DNA of 34,594 nt from Actinoplanes siamensis (GTDB taxonomy: Bacteria; Actinomycetota; Actinomycetes; Mycobacteriales; Micromonosporaceae): NCBI RefSeq assembly GCF_016862395.1, contig NZ_BOMW01000087.1:1-34594 (forward strand), read 5' to 3'. The position numbers and the translations under genes were made by a program. Below, in pieces: positions 1 through 8,248 of the stretch (positions are counted from its first letter, which is position 1; each line of letters opens with the position of its first letter). A model generated the notes under the pieces. It saw only the letters and a list, made by a program, of their open reading frames with translations. It did not search any database and was not told where the DNA came from.

Positions 1-1
1 G

Positions 2-3000
2 ACCGGACACGACCGCGACGAGCTGCTCAGCGGCCTGGCCGCGCTGCGCGACGACGTGGAGACCGCCGGCGTCGTGCACGGGGTCGCTCGGGAGTCCGGC
101 GGCGTGGTGTTCATGTTCCCCGGCCAGGGGTCGCGGTGGACCGGGGTGGCGCGGCAGCTCTGCGCGGCCTACCCGGAGTTCGCGCGGGACCTGGACGAGA
201 TCTGCGCCGCCTTCGACGCGCACCTGCCCTTCGCCCTCAAGCCGATCCTGCTCGCCGACGAGCCGGCGGAACACCACCGCACCGACGTCGCGCAGCCGGC
301 CCTGTTCGCGCTCCAGGTCAGCCTGTACCGGCTGGTCGCGCGGTACGGCCCGCGACCGGACCACCTGATCGGCCACTCGGTCGGCGAGATCGCCGCCGCG
401 CACGTGTCCGGCGCGCTCGGCCTGTCCGACGCCACCCGGCTGGTGGCGACCCGCGGACGGATCATGCAGACGGTCCGCGAGCGCGGCGCCATGCTGGCGG
501 TGCGCACCGGCGAGGAGCGGATCGGCGAGCTGCTGGCACAGTGCGAGCGCATCGGCGTCGCGGCCGTCAACGGCCCGGACTCGGTGGTGGTGGCGGGTCC
601 CCGCGACGAGGTCCACGACCTCTCCCGCAGGCTGGTCGCCGACGGTCTGTCGGCGAAGCTGCTCGACGTCGACCACGCCTTCCACTCCCCGCTGATGGAC
701 CCGATCCTGGACGAGTTCGCCGGCGCCCTGCACGACCTGACCCCGGGCACCATGACGATCCCGATCATCTCCACCCGGCTCGGCCGGCCGGCCACGCTCG
801 CGGAGCTGACCTCGGTCGGGCACTGGGTGAGCCACGTCCGCGAACCCGTCCGCTTCCACGCCGCGGTGCAGGCCGCCCGGTCCGCCGGCGCGGACGTCTT
901 CTTCGAGGTGGGCCCCGGGTCGACGCTGGCGAGCATCACCAAGGACGCCTTCGCCGGTACGAACCCGGACGCCGCGCTGGTGGTCTCCACGGCGCGCCGC
1001 GGACGCGGGGCGGCGCAGGCGCTGACCGACGCGCTGGCGCGGCTGCACGTGCGGGGCGGCGCCGTGGACTGGCCGGCGCTGCTCGGCCCGCGCCGGGCGG
1101 TGGACCTCCCCACGTACGCGTTCCAGCACCAGCGTTACTGGCTGAACTTCCAGGCCGGCACGGGGTCGGCCGGTGTGACGACGGCCGGCCTGGCCGAGCC
1201 GGAGCACCCGCTGCTCGGCGCGGTCGTCGACCACCCCGGCTCCGACGAGGTGATGTTCAGCGACCGGTGGTCCGTGCAGACCCACGGGTGGCTCGCCGAC
1301 CACGCCGTGTACGGCCACGTGGTCGTCCCCGCGACGGCGTACCTGGAACTGGCGCTGTGGGTGGGCGGCCGGCTCGGGTGCCCCGCGGTGGAGGAGCTCT
1401 CCCTCGAGGTGCCCCTGATCCTGCCGGAGACCGGCGACGTGCAGGTGCGGCTGGTCGCCGGTGCACCCGACGAGACCGGGCGCCGCGCGCTAAGCGTGTA
1501 CTCGCGTCCCGGCGACGACACCGGAGCGCCGGCTGGCTGGACCCGGCACGCGACCGGGCACCTGGCGCCGGCCTCCTCGCTGCCGTCCCCGGCCCCCGAC
1601 GCCGCGCAGTGGCCGCCCGCCGGGGCCCAGCCCCTGGACCTGAACGGCCTGTACGACTCGCTGGCCGACGGCGGCTTCGACTACGGCCCGGCGTTCCGCG
1701 GGCTGGGCGAGGTCTGGCGGCACGGGGACGACCTGCTCGCCCGAGCCACGCTGCCGGAGGTCGCGACGGCCTCGTCCGGCGGCGGATTCGGCCTGCACCC
1801 GGCCCTGCTGGACACCGTGCTGCACGCGTTGATCGCCGGAGGCGCCATCGAGGTCCGGGGCGAGCAGGGCTGGATGCCGTTCGCCTGGTCCGGGGTCGAA
1901 CTCCTCGGCGCCGGCGGGCCGACCGTCCGGGTCCGGCTCTCGCCGGCCGGCGAGGGCGTCTTCTCGGTGCGGCTCGCCGACGAGCGCGGCCGCGAGATCG
2001 CCCGCGTCGCGGCGCTGACGTTCCGGCGGGTCAGCGCCGAGCAGGTGCGCTCGGTGCCCGGCCGCTCGGAGCAGTCGCTGTTCGAGCTGCGGTGGCGTGC
2101 GGTGCAGCCGGGCGAGCAGCAGCCCGGTCGCGGCCGGTGGGCCGTCCTGGGCGCCGCGGACGGCGCGGCCGCGCGGCTCGGCGAGGCCGGCGCGGGCAGC
2201 GTCGTCCGTCACGGGTCGATCGACGAGGTCCTGGCGGCCGAGGTGCCCGAGCACCTGGTCCTCGCCGTGGACGACCTGGTCGACGGCGAAGATCCGCTGG
2301 CGCGGGTGAGCAGCGCGGACAAGGGCGTGCTCGGCGTGCTGCAGCGGTTCCTCACCGAGGAGCGGCTGGCCGGCTGCACCCTGGTGGTGCTCACCCGCTC
2401 GGCCGTCGACACCGGCGAGGGCGTCGAGAGCCTGCCCGGCGCGTCGGTGTGGGGCCTGGTCCGGTCCGCCCAGACCGAGCACCCCGGGCGGTTCCGGATC
2501 GTGGACATCGACGACGAGCCGGCATCCGCGGCCTGCTTCCCGGCCGTGCTCACCGGCAACGACGACCAGCTGGCGGTACGCGGCGGCGCGTACCTCGTGC
2601 CCCGCATGGCCCCGGTCGTGCCCACCGGCCAGCAGCTCGAGCCCCCGGCGGAGGGGGCCCACCGGCTGGGCGTGTCCACCGCGGGCACCTTGGAGAACCT
2701 GACCTGGCTCCCGTGCCCCGAGGTCACCGAGCCGCTGGCCAGCGGTCAGGTCCGGATCGCGGTCCGGGCCGGCGGCCTCAACTTCCGCGACGTCACCATC
2801 GCGCTCGGCCTGGTCGAGCGCACAGCCTTCGACGCCGGGCTCGGCAGCGAGGGCGCCGGAGTGGTGCTGGAGGTGGCCGCCGACGTGACCGGGTTCTCGC
2901 CGGGCGACCGGGTGATGGGCATCTTCCCCGGCGCGTTCGGCCCGGTGGCCGTGGCGGACCACCGGCTGCTCACCGGCGTACCGGACGGGTGGAGTTTCGC

Positions 3001-4945
3001 CGAGGCGGCGTCGGTGCCGAGCACCTACCTCACCGCCTACTACGCCCTCTTCCACGTGACCCGGCTCCGGGCGGGACAGCGGATCCTCATCCACGCCGCT
3101 GCCGGTGGCGTCGGTATGGCCGCCGTTCAGCTGGCGAAGCAGGCCGGCGCGGAGATCTACGCCACCGCCAGTCCGGGCAAGTGGCCCACCCTGCGCGGGC
3201 TGGGGATCGACGACGCGCACCTGGCGTCGTCGCGCGACCTGGGGTTCGCCGACAAGTTCACCGGCGCGACCGGCGGCCGGGGGCTCGACGTCGTGCTGAA
3301 CTCCCTCGCGCACGACTTCGTCGACGCCTCGTTGCGGCTGCTGCCGCGCGGCGGCCGCTTCATCGAGATGGGCAAGACCGACATCCGCGACGCCGGGCAG
3401 GTGGCGGCCGCGCACCCCGGCGTCGACTACACGGCCTTCGACCTGTACGAAGCCGGCCCGGACGCGATCCGCGACATGTTCGTCGAGGTCATGAAGCTGT
3501 TCGCGGACGGGCAGGTGCGGCTGAACCCGGTGTCGGTGCGCAGCATCCGCGACGCGCGTGCCACGTTCCGCGAGATGAGCCAGGGCCGCCACGTCGGCAA
3601 GCTCGTCCTCGAGGTGGGCGACGGCCTCGGCGGCGGCACGGTGCTGATCACCGGCGGGACCGGCGGACTCGGCTCCCTGGTGGCCCGGCATCTGGTCACC
3701 GAGCACGGCGTACGCAGCCTGCTGCTGGCCAGCCGCCGCGGACCGGCTGCCGACGGGGTGCCGGAGCTGGTCGCGGAGCTGGAGGGCGCCGGCGCGGCGG
3801 TCCGGGTCGTGGCCTGCGACATCGCCGACCCGGGCGCGGTGGCGGACCTGCTGACCGGCCTGCCCGGGCGATACCCGCTGACCGCGGTCGTGCACGCGGC
3901 GGGAGTGCTGGCCGACGGCACCTTGGAGTCGCTCACCGGCGAGAGTGTCGACCGGGTGCTGCGGGCCAAGGTCGCCGGGGCGGTGAACCTGCACGAGCTG
4001 ACCAAGGACCGCCCGCTGTCGGCGTTCCTGCAGTTCTCCGCCCTGGCCGGCACGCTGGGCACCGCCGGGCAGGCCAACTACGCCGCGGCGAACGGGTTCC
4101 TGGACGGGCTGGCGGCGGCGCGTCGCGCCGCCGGCGGAGTCGCCACCTCACTGTGCTGGGGGTGGTGGGAGCAGAGCAGCGGCATGACCGGGAACCTGGA
4201 CCAGGCCGACCTGTCCCGGCTGCGCCGGATGGGCATCGGCCCGCTGCCGACGCCGACGGCGCTGGCCGTGTTCGACGCGGCCCGCACGCTGGACAAGGCG
4301 GTGCTCATCCCGGCGCGGATCGACCGGGCGGCGCTGCGGGGCAGGCCCGCCGAGGACGTGCCGCTGCTGCTGCGGGACCTGGTCGGCGCGAGCCGGCCGG
4401 GCCGCGCCGGCACCCGTACGGCTGCGGGCGGCGAATCCCGCGGACTGCTCGACCGGCTGGCCACGCTGCCCGCGGACGAGGCGCAAGCGACCCTGCGGAA
4501 CTGGGTCTGCGAGCAGGTCGCCGTCGTGCTCGGCCACCCGGCCGGGAAGGTCAGCGACGGGGGCCAGGCGTTCACCGTGCTGGGGTTCGACTCGCTGACC
4601 TCGGTGGAACTGTGCAACCGGCTGGCGGCGGCGACCGGGCTGCGCCTGCCCTCCACGCTCGTCTTCAGCTATCCGACGCCGGATGAGCTGGCCGGTCACC
4701 TGCACGGGCTGCTGCGCCCGGCGGCCGAGCCGGGCCCGGCCGAGGACGCGGCGATCCGCGAGGTGCTGCGCACCGTCTCGATCGACCGGCTGCGCAGCGT
4801 GGGCATTCTCGATCACATTCTGGCCTGTGCCGGACCGGAGCTGCCGGAGGCCGGCGGACCGGCCGCCGGCACCGATGCGGACGAACTCGCGGACCTGGAC
4901 CTGGAGGCGCTCCTCGAGCTGGCTCTGGACGAGAGGGGCATCTGA
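2..4945 (+). CDS. Type I modular PKS, partial at 5' end: AT-DH-ER-KR-ACP plus C-terminal docking region
   Basis: The gene runs in from the left; the first codons already encode the KS-AT linker, so the KS lies outside the window. Domains in order by nucleotide: AT about 110-960 with FPGQGS, GHSVGE (371-388) and HAFHS (674-688), a malonyl-CoA signature; DH about 1200-2050 with HxxxGxxxxP starting at 1301 and an Asp (LLDTVLH) at 1811; ER about 2680-3630 with the nucleotide-binding HAAAGGVG motif; KR about 3640-4330 with GGTGGLG, the Ser-Tyr-Asn set (Tyr codon 4079-4081) and LAD in the LxD position, which points to a B-type KR; ACP with GFDSL, Ser codon 4592-4594. All reductive domains look intact, so the unit should leave a saturated two-carbon extension. 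After the ACP an acidic helical tail ending in DERGI looks like a C-terminal docking domain. The next PKS gene starts one base after the stop, so the two are co-transcribed. Confidence 0.95.
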   Translation, partial: TGHDRDELLSGLAALRDDVETAGVVHGVARESGGVVFMFPGQGSRWTGVARQLCAAYPEFARDLDEICAAFDAHLPFALKPILLADEPAEHHRTDVAQPALFALQVSLYRLVARYGPRPDHLIGHSVGEIAAAHVSGALGLSDATRLVATRGRIMQTVRERGAMLAVRTGEERIGELLAQCERIGVAAVNGPDSVVVAGPRDEVHDLSRRLVADGLSAKLLDVDHAFHSPLMDPILDEFAGALHDLTPGTMTIPIISTRLGRPATLAELTSVGHWVSHVREPVRFHAAVQAARSAGADVFFEVGPGSTLASITKDAFAGTNPDAALVVSTARRGRGAAQALTDALARLHVRGGAVDWPALLGPRRAVDLPTYAFQHQRYWLNFQAGTGSAGVTTAGLAEPEHPLLGAVVDHPGSDEVMFSDRWSVQTHGWLADHAVYGHVVVPATAYLELALWVGGRLGCPAVEELSLEVPLILPETGDVQVRLVAGAPDETGRRALSVYSRPGDDTGAPAGWTRHATGHLAPASSLPSPAPDAAQWPPAGAQPLDLNGLYDSLADGGFDYGPAFRGLGEVWRHGDDLLARATLPEVATASSGGGFGLHPALLDTVLHALIAGGAIEVRGEQGWMPFAWSGVELLGAGGPTVRVRLSPAGEGVFSVRLADERGREIARVAALTFRRVSAEQVRSVPGRSEQSLFELRWRAVQPGEQQPGRGRWAVLGAADGAAARLGEAGAGSVVRHGSIDEVLAAEVPEHLVLAVDDLVDGEDPLARVSSADKGVLGVLQRFLTEERLAGCTLVVLTRSAVDTGEGVESLPGASVWGLVRSAQTEHPGRFRIVDIDDEPASAACFPAVLTGNDDQLAVRGGAYLVPRMAPVVPTGQQLEPPAEGAHRLGVSTAGTLENLTWLPCPEVTEPLASGQVRIAVRAGGLNFRDVTIALGLVERTAFDAGLGSEGAGVVLEVAADVTGFSPGDRVMGIFPGAFGPVAVADHRLLTGVPDGWSFAEAASVPSTYLTAYYALFHVTRLRAGQRILIHAAAGGVGMAAVQLAKQAGAEIYATASPGKWPTLRGLGIDDAHLASSRDLGFADKFTGATGGRGLDVVLNSLAHDFVDASLRLLPRGGRFIEMGKTDIRDAGQVAAAHPGVDYTAFDLYEAGPDAIRDMFVEVMKLFADGQVRLNPVSVRSIRDARATFREMSQGRHVGKLVLEVGDGLGGGTVLITGGTGGLGSLVARHLVTEHGVRSLLLASRRGPAADGVPELVAELEGAGAAVRVVACDIADPGAVADLLTGLPGRYPLTAVVHAAGVLADGTLESLTGESVDRVLRAKVAGAVNLHELTKDRPLSAFLQFSALAGTLGTAGQANYAAANGFLDGLAAARRAAGGVATSLCWGWWEQSSGMTGNLDQADLSRLRRMGIGPLPTPTALAVFDAARTLDKAVLIPARIDRAALRGRPAEDVPLLLRDLVGASRPGRAGTRTAAGGESRGLLDRLATLPADEAQATLRNWVCEQVAVVLGHPAGKVSDGGQAFTVLGFDSLTSVELCNRLAAATGLRLPSTLVFSYPTPDELAGHLHGLLRPAAEPGPAEDAAIREVLRTVSIDRLRSVGILDHILACAGPELPEAGGPAAGTDADELADLDLEALLELALDERGI

Positions 4946-4946
4946 C

Positions 4947-7900
4947 ATGAGCAACACCACGGACCACGCGGCCGCCGGCGGTGACCGGGTCCAACGGGCC
5001 CTGCGCGCGCTGCTGGAGGAGCGCGACCGCCTCCGGCAGGAGAACGACGCGCTGCGGGCCGGCCGCGGCGAGCCGATCGCGGTGGTGGCGATGGCCTGCC
5101 GCTATCCGGGCGGGGTGTCGTCCCCGGAGGAGCTGTGGGAGGTGATCCGGGAGGGCCGGGACGTCGTGACCGAGTTCCCGGCGGACCGCGGCTGGCGCGA
5201 CATCTACCACCCGGACCCCGACAACGCGGGCAGCTCGTACGTGCGCCAGGGCGGGTTCCTCACCGACGTGGCCGGGTTCGACGCCGGCTTCTTCGGCATC
5301 AGCCCGCGCGAGGCCCTCGCCGTCGACCCGCAGCAACGCCTGCTGCTGGAGACGTCGTGGGAGGCGTTCGAGCGGGCGGGCATCGTGCCCGCCGAGGTCC
5401 GCGGCGCCGACGTCGGTGTCTTCACCGGGGTGAGCTCGTCGGAGTACGGGTCGCGGTTCCTGGAGGCGCCTCCCCATGAGCTGGAGGGCTACCTGTTGCA
5501 GGGCAGCACGCTGAGCGTCGCGTCCGGGCGGGTGGCGTACCAGCTGGGCCTGACCGGCCCGGCGGTGTCGATCGACACGGCCTGCTCGTCGTCGCTGGTC
5601 GCCCTGCACCTGGCGGCGCAGTCGCTGCGGGCCGGGGAGTGCTCGCTCGCACTGGCCGGCGGGGCGCTGGTGATGTCGACGCCCTCGATCTTCGTGGAGT
5701 TCTCCCGGCAGCGCGGGCTGGCCACCGATGGCCGGTGCAAGTCTTTCGCGGACGGCGCCGACGGGACGGGCTGGGCCGAGGGAGTGGGCGTGCTGCTGCT
5801 GGAGCGGCTCTCCGACGCGCGCCGCAACGGGCACCCGGTGCTGGCCGTCCTACGCGGGTCCGCGGTGAACCAGGACGGTGCCAGCAACGGCCTGACCGCC
5901 CCCAACGGCCGCGCGCAGGAGAAGGTGATCCGGCAGGCCCTGGCCAACGCCGGTGTCGCCGCGTCCGAGGTGGACCTGGTCGAGGCGCACGGCACCGGCA
6001 CCGTGCTGGGTGACCCCATCGAGGCCGGTGCGCTGCTGGCGACGTACGGCAAGGACCGTCCGGCGGACCGGCCCCTGCTGCTGGGCTCGCTGAAGTCCAA
6101 CATGGGACACGCCCAGGCGGCGGCCGGCGTCGCCGGGGTCATCAAGACCGTGCTCGCCATGAACCACCGCTACCTGCCGAAGACGCTGCACGTGGACGCG
6201 CCCTCCGGGCATGTGGACTGGTTGTCCGGCGCGATGGAGCTGCTGGTCGAGGGGCGCGAGTGGAACCCGGCGGCCGCGCCGCGGCGGGCCGCCGTGTCGT
6301 CGTTCGGGGTCAGCGGCACCAACGCGCACGTGATCCTGGAGGAGGCCCCGGCCCCGGAGGCCGGCGCGACCGGCCCGGACGCCGGCGTCCCCGGCGGGCT
6401 GGTGTCCTGGGCGGTGTCGGCCAGGAGCGGCGCGGCCCTGGCGCAGCAGGCGGCCCGGCTGCACGACTTCGTCGCCGCCGATCCGGACGCGGACCTGACC
6501 GGCATCGGCGCGTCGCTGCTCGCCCACCGCAGCCGGTTCGAGCACCGGGCCGTGGTGCTCGGCCGCGACCGCGACGAACTCCTGCGGGCGCTGGCCGCGG
6601 TCCGTGACGGCGCCGACTCGCCCGCCGCGGTGAGCGGTGTCGCCGGGAACCCCGGTGGCGTCGTCTTCCTCTTCCCCGGCCAGGGTTCGCAGTGGGCCGG
6701 GATGGGCCGGCAGTTGTACGACAGTTTCCCGGTGTTCGCGCGCAGCATCGACGAGTGCGCGGCGGCCCTGAGCGAGTGGGTCGACTGGTCGCTGCTGGAC
6801 GTGCTGCGAGGCGTGGCCGGGGCACCCGGGCTGGACCGGGTGGACGTGGTGCAGCCGGCGCTCTTCTCCGTGATGGTGTCCCTGGCCGCGCTCTGGCGGT
6901 CCTGGGGCGTCGAACCGGCCGCGGTGGTCGGGCACAGCCAGGGCGAAATCGCCGCGGCGTACGTCTGCGGCGCCCTGTCGCTGCGGGACGCCACCAAGGT
7001 CGTGGCGCTGCGCAGCCAGGCCCTGGTGGCCCTGATCGGCCACGGCGGCATGGCGTCGGTGGTGGCGCCCGCGGAGGTGGTGACGCGCCGGCTGGCCCCG
7101 TGGGAGGGCCGGGTGAGCGTGGCGGTGGTCAACGGCCCCCGCTCGGTGGTGGTGTCCGGTGAACCGGACGCGCTCGACGAGTTCATCGCCGCGGTGAAAG
7201 CCGACGGAATCCAGGCGCGGCGTATATCCGTCGATTACGCGTCGCATTCGCACCACGTGACCCGGGTCCGTGACGACGTGGTCACGGCATTGTCCGACAT
7301 CGTCCCGAAAACGGCTCGTACCATTCTCTGCTCGACCCTGCACGGAAAGCCGATCGACACCGCGGAAATGGACGCCGGATACTGGTACGACAATCTGCGG
7401 GGAAAGGTTCTCTTCGAGCCTGCCGTGCGGCGTACGGTCGCCGACGGTTTCCGCGTGCTCATCGAGATGAGTCCGCATCCGGTGCTGACCGTGCCGGTGC
7501 AGGAGATCGTCGAGGACATCGACGACGCGGTGGTCCTGTCGTCGACCCGGCGCGACCGCGGTGAGGTGGAGGCGCTGCTCGGCTCGGCCGCCCAGCTCTT
7601 CGTCCGGGGCGGGCCGGTGGACTGGACCGCCCTGGTCGGGCCGGGCCGCCGGGTCGACCTGCCGACCTACGCGTTCCAGCGGCAGCGGTACTGGGTGAAC
7701 TCCGCCTCGCACGCGGCGGCGCCGGATCTGCCCGCCACCGCGCCGCCCGCCACCGAGGAACCCCGGGTCCCGCTCTCCGACCAGATCTCCGTGCTGCCCG
7801 ACGGCGACGCGACAGCCCTGGTCCTGGCACACGTGCTGGACAAGGTCGCCGTGGTCCTGGGCCAGGACTCCAGCGCGGCCATCAACCCGGACCGACAGTT

Positions 7901-8063
7901 CAAGGAGATCGGCTTCGACTCGCTGCTCTCCACCGAGCTGAGCAAGCGCCTCACCGCCTCGACCGGGCTCAAGCTGAGGGCGAACCTGGTGCTGCGGCAC
8001 CCGTCCCCGCGGAAGGTCGCCGGGTACATCGTCTCCGCCATGACCGACCGCGTCCCGCAATAA
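4947..8063 (+). CDS. Type I modular PKS, single module: docking-KS-AT-ACP
   Basis: 1038 aa. The N-terminus (to about residue 40) is a charged coiled coil (ALLEERDRLRQENDAL), the partner of the upstream docking tail. The KS has the active-site Cys213 in DTACSSS and both His motifs (EAHGTGT, KSNMGHAQ). The AT has FPGQGSQW, GHSQGE (Ser664) and YASH (764-767), which together indicate methylmalonyl-CoA. The ACP has GFDSL near nt 7914-7928. There is no KR, DH, ER or TE, so the product on the ACP should be an alpha-methyl, beta-keto thioester. The protein ends about 35 residues after the ACP serine without a docking helix, although the chain presumably passes to the NRPS encoded next. Codon use changes around nt 7195-7450 in the AT. 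ATG at 4947 is chosen because it follows the preceding stop directly and precedes the coiled coil. Confidence 0.95.
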   Translation: MSNTTDHAAAGGDRVQRALRALLEERDRLRQENDALRAGRGEPIAVVAMACRYPGGVSSPEELWEVIREGRDVVTEFPADRGWRDIYHPDPDNAGSSYVRQGGFLTDVAGFDAGFFGISPREALAVDPQQRLLLETSWEAFERAGIVPAEVRGADVGVFTGVSSSEYGSRFLEAPPHELEGYLLQGSTLSVASGRVAYQLGLTGPAVSIDTACSSSLVALHLAAQSLRAGECSLALAGGALVMSTPSIFVEFSRQRGLATDGRCKSFADGADGTGWAEGVGVLLLERLSDARRNGHPVLAVLRGSAVNQDGASNGLTAPNGRAQEKVIRQALANAGVAASEVDLVEAHGTGTVLGDPIEAGALLATYGKDRPADRPLLLGSLKSNMGHAQAAAGVAGVIKTVLAMNHRYLPKTLHVDAPSGHVDWLSGAMELLVEGREWNPAAAPRRAAVSSFGVSGTNAHVILEEAPAPEAGATGPDAGVPGGLVSWAVSARSGAALAQQAARLHDFVAADPDADLTGIGASLLAHRSRFEHRAVVLGRDRDELLRALAAVRDGADSPAAVSGVAGNPGGVVFLFPGQGSQWAGMGRQLYDSFPVFARSIDECAAALSEWVDWSLLDVLRGVAGAPGLDRVDVVQPALFSVMVSLAALWRSWGVEPAAVVGHSQGEIAAAYVCGALSLRDATKVVALRSQALVALIGHGGMASVVAPAEVVTRRLAPWEGRVSVAVVNGPRSVVVSGEPDALDEFIAAVKADGIQARRISVDYASHSHHVTRVRDDVVTALSDIVPKTARTILCSTLHGKPIDTAEMDAGYWYDNLRGKVLFEPAVRRTVADGFRVLIEMSPHPVLTVPVQEIVEDIDDAVVLSSTRRDRGEVEALLGSAAQLFVRGGPVDWTALVGPGRRVDLPTYAFQRQRYWVNSASHAAAPDLPATAPPATEEPRVPLSDQISVLPDGDATALVLAHVLDKVAVVLGQDSSAAINPDRQFKEIGFDSLLSTELSKRLTASTGLKLRANLVLRHPSPRKVAGYIVSAMTDRVPQ

Positions 8064-8070
8064 ATGGCGG

Positions 8071-8118
8071 AATCCCGCGGCGCGGGACGCGCCGCGGGAT
8101 TGTCCCGCCGGCGGGACA
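8071..8118 (+). terminator. Double hairpin after the PKS genes
   Basis: A perfect 13-bp inverted repeat (aatcccgcggcgc at 8071-8083 with its complement at 8089-8101, loop gggac) is followed at once by a perfect 18-bp palindrome (8101-8118). It starts 8 bases after the PKS stop. There is no long T run, as is usual in high-GC actinobacteria. It separates two genes of one assembly line, so the NRPS gene probably has its own promoter or depends on read-through. Confidence 0.7.
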
Positions 8119-8248
8119 GGGCAAGTCCGGCCGCGCGCCCGCCGCAGCGGCCGCCGAATGTCTTGCAGTGCTGATTCTCATCCCGGAAAGTAGGGGGTGA
8201 TAGGCGAACATCTTCGATTTCCCGAGCTTTTGCCGAAGGGTGATTCGT
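8119..8248 (+). promoter_or_regulatory. Leader region of the NRPS gene
   Basis: 130 bases of clearly lower GC content between the hairpins and the NRPS start. A ttgcag at 8163-8168 could be a -35 box, but no convincing -10 is seen. A Shine-Dalgarno-like aaggg at 8236-8240 lies 8 bases before GTG 8249. A promoter here is inferred from the terminator upstream and the base composition. Confidence 0.3.

Noticed and set aside
136..4686. A 1516-codon plus-strand frame overlapping the first PKS gene
   Set aside because: Out of frame with the recognisable AT-DH-ER-KR-ACP domains; the translation is Arg/Gly/Pro-rich shadow sequence.
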